Source: Aquatica leii | Lineage: Eukaryota; Arthropoda; Insecta; Coleoptera; Lampyridae | Direction: 5' to 3' | Assembly: GCA_035610365.1 (NCBI GenBank) | Contig: CM069432.1 | Location: forward strand, 127,730,255-127,794,254 | Length of the DNA: 64,000 nucleotides | Part shown: in pieces, positions 54,891-64,000 of the stretch | Layout: the number at the start of each line of letters is the position of its first letter | Position numbering within the stretch: the first letter of the stretch is position 1 | The notes under the pieces: model-generated | Told to the model about the DNA's origin: nothing | The model's input: the letters and a program-made list of their open reading frames with translations, nothing else | Database searches by the model: none | Made by a program: the position numbers and the translations under genes

Positions 54891-56671
54891 CCAAAGCAAA
54901 TAATTTATTTGTTGCCCATCAGCTGTACAGCTGTATACAAATAAAAATAAATGTGTTTAAAAGGCAAAAATGAAACTATGTCTATATAACCCAAATATCA
55001 ACAATGACTAACATTTTTACTTATCATAGATACTAATAAAATCAAGTATTTTTGCATAAAGATAATAATAAAAGTTTTTTACATATCAAATACCGTTTTT
55101 TTAAAAACCATACAATTGTAAAGTAAACAAATTAATTATTAAAAAAAAAACTTTAATTTTGTAGACATTATTAATTTCAGTAACTACTATTAAATAGCAG
55201 TATTTTAAGTATACAAAGTAAATCGTGTTTTAGTTTTATTATATTGATTACTTTGATTTACTAAAAATTTTTAGTTTTTATATATTATATATATGCAAAT
55301 ACTAAAATCCTAGAATTCTAATTTAAAAAAAACTTTCATTTATTTTTTCTTTGATTTTTACGTTTATAAAACTTTTTCATAGAATTAACTAAACTAATTT
55401 AAAAATTCTAATTATAAAGTCAAATGCTAAATTGCAAAGTAATAATTATGTATTTAAAGAATAGAGTAGCACAAAGCAAAAATTACCTAGGTGCAATATC
55501 AAGTACAGATACCAAAATATACAATTCAACAAGAAACAGAATGTCAATTTTAAACTACACTTTAATTAAATTTATTTAGTTAAAGTTAAAACTGTAACTC
55601 AACAAATTCTCCTGCATAATCTAATTTGAAAAACTTTTATTCATAAAATGTAATTTATTGTAAATTAAATACCGTAAATTGTATTTCCAAATATAAAAAT
55701 ACATTTTAAATATTATTTTAAAACTTTTGAATAAATAATATAAAATTAAATTGAGCCTTTATACTGAAACAAGTTTTGGTGTAAACACCAATTTATAGGC
55801 AAAGAAATGCAAATACTTTCAGATATAAGAACAAAACACAACGCACGATTTACATTGTTACCGTTATCAAAACAATCACAAGATAAGCAAACGCAGTTTA
55901 CTTTTGTTTGCCTTTTATTTCTCGTTATTTATATATAAAATGGTTCTAGTTTCAATAACAGTTAATCATTACTCACGGATAACGAAAGATAAATTAAGTA
56001 ATTATTTATTAATAAACTTCAATAATTATGAAAGTTTTAAATAATATAAATTACTTTATAAAATATTATTTAAATTTTTTTTAAAAGGAGAAATGTAGTT
56101 TTATTTTTCGTTTTTTTTTTCAAAAAGAAAATATTTTTTATTCTATTAATATAAATTGCTGTTTGTAATAGCTTTTACAATTATTTATAATTTTTTTTTC
56201 TTTTATTTTGTTTATTAAAAAAGATTTGTTATTTAAGAAAAACAAATTTAATAATATTTATTCATAATTTAAAAGTTTCAAAACATTTTTAAATACTACT
56301 GAAATAATATTAGCAATGTTGCAAAAACGTACATTTGCATTTTATATAACTGATTAAAAATATACTAAGGACAGTCTATATGAAACTTACCAATATTGCA
56401 AATCTATGATAAAAGCGTTCATCGACTAAATATAGAAGCGCTTACCTTTTAATGGACTAATATTTTACCACAGTTAGCGATAGACGGATATACTGCCTCT
56501 ACTTATTACACTTGCTATCGGTTTTATAACCCTGATATTACCAATTACGAAAAGCAATTTATATTTAAATACGCTCGATTATCAAGTTCAAAAAGTTTAA
56601 AAACTGATTAGTACAAAAGCATAATTAGAATAAACTACATGTTGGCATTTTAACTATATAAATATACTTAC
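54891..56671. other. AT-rich spacer
   Basis: No gene is recognised. If the Dpr gene continues on the minus strand, this could be intron downstream of the Ig exon. Confidence 0.4.
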
Positions 56672-56962
56672 CGTTAAGTATATGAACATATGCGCTGGCG
56701 GGTTGGGCATTGCTAGGTACACAAGAATAATTTCCAGAGTGTCTTGTTGCAGCATTACTGATAGTTAGTGTACTAACTTTTACGGGTAACTCTGTTGTAA
56801 CGTTGATTCCTTGATCTACATCGTAGTTGATCATTCGGTTGTTATGGTACCAGAACACATATAGAGGTGGCTCTGTACTTTGTACAACTCTACATTGTAA
56901 CCTGAGTCCTGATCCCGGTTTTAAGTACTTCTCTGAAGGACCAGAGATTTCAGCTCTGGCTT
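56672..56962 (-). CDS. dpr: Dpr-family protein, second immunoglobulin domain exon (partial gene)
   Basis: An exon with acceptor AG at 56963-56964 and donor GGTAAGT at 56672-56668 (minus strand), 291 bp and phase 1 at both ends, the symmetric phase typical of Ig exons. It encodes EISGPSEKYLKPGSGLRLQC, RVVQSTEPPLYVFWYHNNRM, INYDVDQGINVTTELPVKV, LTISNAATRHSGNYSCVPSN and AQPASAYVHILNG. The Ig hallmarks are all there: first Cys, core Trp in FWYH, and D/H-SGxYxC with the second Cys. FWYHNNRMINYD, SGNYSCVPSNAQPAS and VHILNG are the signature of Dpr second domains. Dpr proteins are neuronal surface receptors that pair with DIP proteins in synaptic matching. Other exons (signal peptide, first Ig, C-terminal anchor) are not seen in the window. 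Open frame and clean splice sites argue for a live gene. Which Dpr paralogue is not determined. Confidence 0.9.
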
Positions 56963-58739
56963 CTGAAATACAAAATTTACAAATCAACTTTAAAGTTTAT
57001 TGCAGTTTTTTATCAAACTACTGCTTTTAAATACTGTTATTACTGTGTAAATAGTTAATTTAATAATACCGCAAACAATAAAATAATCAAGTGTTGCATT
57101 TTGATAAAATTACGTACATATAAAAATCAAATACTTATAGCTAAATGTTTGTTTTCTTTGAATAAAATTTGCTTAAAATTTTGTTGTATTTTGTTTTTTT
57201 TTTTAAATTTAATTTGTATGTATGATATAACAATTTTTATTAACTAAATCTTAATCGCAAAATAATAAATTTACATTAACTAACTATATAATGTTTAATT
57301 TAATAGCAAGTTTTAAAAACAGGTATTTGAATAAAACGCGGCTTAATACTTTGTACTGTATTTTTCAAGCCCAATGGCCAATGGATAACTGTTTTCTCCT
57401 ATTTGAACTCATCAACGCTGTAATAACATAATACAAATCGTCATAGATAAATTCCATTTCCGTGTTAGATTCATGTGTAAATTTGAAACTAAACGCCGTC
57501 ATGTAAACCCACGTCTAAAAACCTATTATAAAAAAAATATTAAAGTAAATAGTTTCATTGCATTTTAGAATAACTACTTGCTATAAATCGTTGGAAACAA
57601 AATATAATAAATTTTTACTGCAGTTTTGATGCAGATGTAAACAAGGGCAAACGGCTGTGGGTGCCAACATTTATTAACAGCAGTATCATGCTTATATACT
57701 TCAATGTACAGAGTTCGTAGACTACATTTTAAAAGCGATTTGCTTACACAGTGCACGCCGTTTAATAGAATCACGTTGGGATTTGGGATTTTTGATAACA
57801 ATAACCGAATGATAACAATATTCAAAATTCGGAAAAAACATGTTTATTGGTTAGAAAACAGTTAACACATACAGCATGTCTGACTAACATGTTGTTAATT
57901 TAGAGGTAAAATCATAGCATCAATGCAAGCAGCAAATGTCAAAATAATTTTGATAATTTGTTAAAAAAATAAAAACATTAAAACAAATAAATTAAAAATT
58001 ACTGACTTGGTAACATTAAATAGTTTGTTGACATAGAAATCAAAAATAACGTATGATGTTTAATTCATCTTTCTAAGAACTACACATTGCTTCTCAGTAA
58101 CTCGTTAGCATTAAAAATAAATACAAAATACCGTTATTACATAAGCTCTATTTAAATAACGTTGTTATTCTAAGAACGCATATGCTTTCCAAGTTAATTC
58201 TCATAACGTATATTTACAGATGTTTAATGCAATGTTACGTAGGTCAGTCAAAATACTTGAATAAATAACACTGCAAAAACAAAGTTAAGCATGCACAACA
58301 AGTATTTTTAGAGTACAATAATAAAATTTTTTACTCTAAACAAGCGTATTGTAAAAAATCAGCTAAAAAATGGATGCAAAATAGGTTATTGTTCGTGTAT
58401 AAACACAAACATGAGAAACAAATTGATAACGTACACCGAAATTATAATTACTATAAACGGTGTTTTTTCTATGTAGTAGCATACGTTTGGCCCTTCTTGA
58501 TAAAATGATAACATTACTCGATTGATGACATTACTCGTAATTTTAATAAGCGGCGTGCACTGTACATGCAACTGACCACAACTACATTTACCTGAAAATA
58601 GTATGCCTACTCTAAATCTATCGATAACTGAGCCAGTTAATATTAAGAATCACCTATATTTAACATCAATTATTACAAGTAAGGTTACTATAAAATTATT
58701 GTGAAAAACTTGCAAGTGAAACTGTGTCATCCAAAGTAA
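56963..58739. other. AT-rich spacer, possibly intron of the Dpr gene
   Basis: No first-Ig exon or other coding block is recognised on the minus strand. Confidence 0.4.
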
Positions 58740-60420
58740 ACATTGTTCCTCGTATTTTGTGTATGACTTTAGATACAATGCTGAAGATGATATAAATTTA
58801 ATTGAAGGTAAGACAAACCATACTTTTAAATAATTATCTGTAGTATTATTTAGTATATCTTTTGTTAAATAGATGTAGCAAGTACATTAACAGTTCGAAC
58901 TTATATTCCCTCTACTTTAAGTCAACAAACATCGCGTATATCTACAATATCAGTGGCATCTCAAACTTTTTTATTGTTGTCTACACATTCTTCTCGTAAG
59001 GAGCCGATACGACGTAAATTACATTCCTTAAAAACTAAAGTAACATTTTTGAAAAAAAAACGACTGGCATTCAAAGAAAACGAAACTCTTACTTTATGTA
59101 ATGTTACCTTAGGTAACTTTAAGTTATTGTGTGAAAACTTTTACCTACACAGTGTGTCAATTTTGTCAAGTTACAGGCCAATTTAAATAATAAGACATCT
59201 CACCAACAAAAGCACTCTTTTAAATTTTTGACATGTTTAAATATTTATTTTATGAGTCCAATAACTTGCAGAACTGCAATATCAAAAATTTACTAAAATT
59301 ACTAGAAAAAAAAGTAAAAACTGTTGAAGACATTATTAAAATTGTTGTCTTGTACTTGACAGTAAAATTTTATTAGTTTATAGCATAAAACATGATGAAG
59401 TTATTGGTTTTAAAGATTATGGCAATGGCATCTGTAAAATTAAAACATATAATTAAACAAAACCTTATCAATTTACAAAAAATTGGTTTGAAAGTTTGAG
59501 TGTTGATACACAATATGAAATCTACTAATATCAAAGTTTCTAATATGTTGTAGCCGCACTGTCAATGTACCACATCTAATAAAAGCTACTGCAAATAATT
59601 TAAATCAAAACAATTTTTTGTTTTGATGTCGAATTAACATCTTGGCAACACGTTATAACATTTTATAATCAAGATAAAGTCTTCAACAGCATATTAGCAC
59701 CAAAATTAACATATAACCATATTTATCCCACAAATGCAGAAAAAATAAAGGTACATTATGCCAACTTATAGAACGATTCGATAAATTATTTTGTTTATTA
59801 AATTCATTACTCATTAGTGACTCTAAAAAATTTAGACAACTATTTAAGGCATTACCCTATCAAAAAGATATTTTAAAAGATACGTATTGCTTTTGACCAT
59901 TGCTAAAGTTTATAATAAATGAGGACAGGAGGTTACCAATAAAATTAAATCTTTAAGATGACGATTTCAATCCAAGACTTATTGCTTTTGTGTGATAATT
60001 TACATCATGTTGAATTTGAATAGTTTTTAATCAGACGATTATGCCAACATGCATTAGAAATTTTTTTGGTACTGTGGGACAGCAAAGCGGGAATGCAATA
60101 AATTCTAGCCCTATTTAATTTAGCAAGCATTTAAAAAATTGTTTCCACAAATTTTATTGAACTCCGAAATTTAAAACTATAATTTGAAGAACTTTTGAAT
60201 TTAATTTTTACAAAGTTTAACGCGATTGATAATGCGCGCAAACAACCTTCACAGACACAAATAAATGTTTATAATACTATCACTTTAAAAGATTATAATT
60301 ATCGATTTCATGATATAGAGAAAAGTTCTATTAGGCACATTTGCAGGTATTTAATACAAAAATGTCTTAATCATTCATACATGTAACGTATGTGCAAAAT
60401 ATGCAAATGAACATAGAAAA
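58740..60420 (+). pseudogene. second P-like (THAP-type) transposase relic, different subfamily
   Basis: A possible exon ending YNAEDDINLIE at 58806 with a GTAAG donor joins DVASTLTVRTYIPSTL after AG near 58872. It continues to the basic coiled segment SSRKEPIRRKLHSLKTKVTF (58995 onward). Then HDEVIGFKDYGNG resembles the block after the first catalytic Asp. ELTSWQHVITFYNQDKVFNS and LAPKLTYNHIYPTNAEKIKV match the W..I..FY..D....R.APKLT..H..P....KVK block. FFGTVGQQSGNAINSSPI matches FFGxxRQQxGNxxNPTPxQF near 60060-60116. N-to-C order holds but stops are frequent, and the THAP zinc residues are not visible. The spelling differs clearly from the copy at 2999-18748, so it belongs to another lineage. 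Confidence 0.65.
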
Positions 60421-63400
60421 CTTGACAAAAGTACCTTACATTGTCATTTCCGTAGTTACCAAAAAATTAATTTACGGATGTTTGGTAAGTTGTATATGCT
60501 ATATAATAACTTTTTAATGTATGCTTATAAACTGGAACAGATATTTAAACTAAACTTTAAGACATTAAGATAATGTTTTGATTTAGTTCTTTTCCGCTGT
60601 TTACAGCAGCTACTTGAATCATCTATGCGACCAGTTTTTAAATAATTATTTAATGAAATTGTACTTGCGAATGTGACTTTTCTATTGTTTAAAATTTATT
60701 AATTTAAATTTTAAAGTGACAAATAATAAGGGAAAACAATTAAAACAAAAAAGAATAATTTGGCAATTATTTTTAATGTACTTAGGTACGAGCTATTCAT
60801 TTTAAGGCGACAGATTGTAATACTTGTTTTTTGATAGAAATAAAGAAAATCCTTCTTGAACATTAACGTCAAATTTGTAATTTTTGTATTATGCATTTAT
60901 GTAGCTTTTTTACTTAGAGGTCCGTCGGCTAGTTTGACTATGAAAAGAAGTTCATGGGTCAAGAGTTTACGAACTACTGGTCTTGACATTCAATAATTTT
61001 TGTTTATGCATCATTTGTCAAGTGTTTGTCTAACGTTTTAAGTTCCCTGTTATTTTTAAGTATCTTCATCATTGACATATTTATGTCTCATTTGTTTTTT
61101 GTGATATTATTTAAAACAAAAAGCTTTGTAATGTAAAGTGCTCAAGTTTGTCTAAGTGTGTCTGGTGTGTTTCTATGCGACCATAGATCCTTCGATGTGG
61201 AGGGTAGACACAACTCAGAAAGAAAACTCTGTAGTAATTGTGGCAACGTTTCGTTGGCTATTGTGCCAACTTCATCAGGCCAATCGAACCATGGAATATT
61301 TAATTTCTGCCCAAATATGCATATAATTAAAACATGGACAAAGTAGGAAAGCACGAAGGTATATAACCTTATACGACGCAAACAGTTATGTTACTTACAA
61401 AAACTTACAAAAGTCGCTGTTAATTAAAATAAATATTAATATTGATAGTTTATTTTTGTTTGAAAATGGAACTGATCAATTTTGGCAAATCATGATTAAT
61501 GTTCGTAGTATGCCACATATTTAACCTATAGTTAAACGATTTTTTATGAAAAGACAAAACTAAAAATAGTATTAAACTATCTTCGACAATTTGTAGATTA
61601 AGCACTTCCTAGAATAAGATTGGGAATTTCTATCAATGGAAATAATCTAATAGTTGCTATTCGTGATTTAATCTGTGACTCTTCTGCACGTGCCTTTATT
61701 AAAAGTCTGTTTTTGTTTTTAACTGTATATATCGTACTCATATTTTTAGGTGTTGTTAACTTGACAACCAGAATGGCCTAAATGTTGCAATGTAGGTTTT
61801 TACTTTCAAACAATAAGTTTGAAATATTTTTTCACATATTAACTGCTCAAACTAACCGACCGAGTTTCTTTCCCTTGCCTGAACGAAGCATTGTCGATTT
61901 TTGCCACGTGCGCAGAAAATGTTTGATAGGTTTATTAACAACAATTACAGGCTATTTAGAGGTGTAACAATAAATGTTTAGAATTAACATTGCGTTGTTG
62001 ATAAAGTGTATCGTTTTGGAGCCTTACCAACGCTATCTTTTTATCTATTTGAAAATCATCTATTTAGAATTTGGAATATTTCTATAGTCAGATGCCAAAT
62101 AGATTAGCAGAAATGACATGAATCCAAACCGAATATCGTTATGAACGTGATCCTGTTTATCTATGTTTAAAATACCCATTAAAAAGTAATTATACTAACT
62201 ACCCAGTAAACACAAAATTGATAAAGTTTAGTAACAGTTTCAAAACAAAAAATTTATGATTCACTCTTGTTTCAAACATAAAAGAAACCTAAGTGCAATA
62301 AAATAGCTATAAGTCCATCGCTGTTTCACTTATTTGAATCAGTATAGTTTTGGTATTTTAAATTCAAATCTGTTGCAAAATAAATGTTGCATTCGGTTTA
62401 CGTTTTAAAAGCTTCGTTCTTGAACTGATACTAAATGATCGATACATGTATGATTTTTTTGTTTCAATAATGAACTAAAACAATTCTTTCAATAATATAA
62501 TAATACATTTTCGAATGCACGTATCAAATTTTATTGCACAATAAATATTTTTAAATACAATATCACATTGAGTTTTTTACATATTGCAACTTTCTTTGAT
62601 GTGGTATTTTCACGGAAGTCTCGAAAACTGCATCAGTTACTGTTGGGTAGCAACTTTTAACCGCATCTGTAACATAGAAATAAATATTTCATTTATATAC
62701 ATACATAATCATAGAGTTACACAAAATTAATTACTTATTTTTAATCAAAAACAACACAAACTTAATATAAATATCACTTTAGCAATCATAGGAAAGTTAT
62801 AAAAACACTGTGATTACCTTTAGCTGTACATAATCGTATAGAAAACTTGAAGAATTGAACTGTAATTATAAATCCTAAAGTAACATCAGATTTACGCAAT
62901 AATCTACCTTAACGCAACCATGTGTGTTAATTTACATTTTTTTAATACAAATTAAAACATGATACATAAAGAACAGAAATGATAATAATAATGATTAATT
63001 TATGGATTATAATAAAATGTTTCGACTTACCGTTTATTGTTCCATTTCGTAATTGTACACACAGCATCACTTATCAAACTGCAAACGAACAAGTGAAAAG
63101 ATATCAATTTGCAGCGCAAGCGTTGACGACAGTAATCAAAGGTATAGCAACGGCTAATGCTGACTAATGACAAAGTATTCGTTTTTACTAGAACGATTCC
63201 ACTGTTTTGAAAATAATTGAATCTTATTTAATCGATCTTTAAGCAATTCTAGTTATTCAAAAAATTTTCGGTTTTAATAAATCAGTTTTTAGACGGTTGC
63301 TGATTATGGGAAAAGAATTGCAAGTACTGAAACGGTTTAAAACTGATTGTGAAAAATCGGAACTCTTTCAATTTATTCACTGTCAGTTACATGTAAATGA

Positions 63401-64000
63401 TATAAAAATGGAACTAACACAAAACAACGTATTGAAACAATTGTTTTAATTTTGTGACTGTAACAGTTTCAATCCGTGTTTACTGGGTATTCGTGTGTCA
63501 AATTACAGAACAATTCTGTTACAAAATAATTTTAAAAACAAGTGGTTTCTTAACAAAAATTTTGACATTGTAGCTCGGGAATATGCAAATGCCAACGGAA
63601 TTTTTGGTATGCATTTAAAACAACAAGACTTACTTACCATTTGGCGTCTAAACAGTTGTATATATTCAAATAGAAAGGAATGACGAGTTCCATCCGCTTA
63701 GGCTATATTTATTCAAAAATATTTTATGTTAACTTGTAGGTGCAGATACATCTCAAAAAACTGTATTTATACGAATACACCACCTATTCTGCTTAACGGA
63801 AACATTATAGTAAAGATTTAAAAAGAAACAGGATTTTATTATATTAGTATTTTCTAGTTCGTCGGCTTGATCAACATCCTCTACTCTTTTAAACAAACGT
63901 TAAAGTGAGACATGTTGATTGTAGTGTAGGGGCGGATCCAATTATGTCTAACTTTGCAGTACCATTAGCTAGAATGTTACAAAGGTTCTAAAATTTTAAA
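60421..64000. other. AT-rich tail of the window with weak exon-like signals
   Basis: No domain is recognised. A GC-richer patch at 61150-61330 reads on the minus strand after a good acceptor (TTGGGCAG near 61318) as LNIPWFDWPDEVGTIANETL, without known homology. Minus-strand GTAAG donors occur at about 63032 and 63638, and an acceptor plus AATAAA at about 62670 and 62540. Any of these could be untranslated exons of a minus-strand gene such as the Dpr gene, or chance. Confidence 0.3.

Noticed and set aside
57574-58571. Minus-strand frames of 83 and 61 codons near the Dpr exon, considered as further Dpr exons
   Set aside because: They lack the Cys and Trp pattern of Ig domains and any Dpr-type membrane-anchor signature, and have no convincing splice sites.

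Overview
This window looks like AT-rich insect nuclear DNA in which transposable elements dominate. The only sequence I recognise as a conventional host gene is one exon of a Dpr-family cell-surface immunoglobulin protein (56672-56962, minus strand). Short GT-AG introns and insect-type element families fit an insect. A beetle is a guess from element style only. I see no operons, CRISPR arrays, rRNA or tRNA genes.

Positions 2802-31840 are essentially all nested elements. The outer shell is a P-type (THAP9-like) DNA transposon, 2810-24951. It has matching terminal inverted repeats starting CATTGAGTTATTATA and a perfect 8-bp target duplication, GTTCTAAC. Its transposase can be followed N to C on the plus strand in pieces (2999-3548, 4288-5047, 7755-8439, 18000-18748). 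Between the pieces lie: an LTR-like fragment with a heat-shock-type promoter (3549-4014); an LTR-like insertion (5052-7747) that itself took a 5'-truncated LINE (6051-7220, 8-bp duplication); and an inverted-repeat DNA element (8617-16990). That element was split by a BEL/Pao retrotransposon (9628-16745, 5-bp duplication), which was in turn split by a Penelope-like element (13485-14160, 13-bp duplication). The 3' part of the shell also holds a Tc1/IS630-type transposase relic (19487-20465) and a Crypton-type tyrosine recombinase pseudogene (21123-22334). Directly at the right edge of the P shell sits a second BEL/Pao element (24964-31835). It has two 394-bp LTRs identical by eye, a CACAC duplication, a tRNA-Tyr-type primer binding site and one uninterrupted 1767-codon gag-pol frame, so it is the youngest element here.

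From 31841 to 56620 the order is: AT-rich spacer; a multi-intron DDE transposase pseudogene with a recent 432-bp tandem duplication (34170-36230); a 272-bp MITE (37331-37602); a decayed third BEL copy on the plus strand (37675-40266); 4 kb of empty AT-rich DNA; a 4.2-kb DNA transposon with about 33-bp terminal repeats and arrays of subterminal ACACAGTAACT-type boxes (44926-49138); an 855-bp foldback element (50000-50854); a piggyBac-like pseudogene (51750-53291); and a Penelope-like relic with a GIY-YIG remnant (53830-54890).

The last 8 kb contain the Dpr exon, a second, different P-like transposase relic (58740-60420), and sparse sequence with a few weak exon-like signals on the minus strand. 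This may be intronic or flanking DNA of the Dpr gene. Family names rest on motifs recognised by eye; no search was run.
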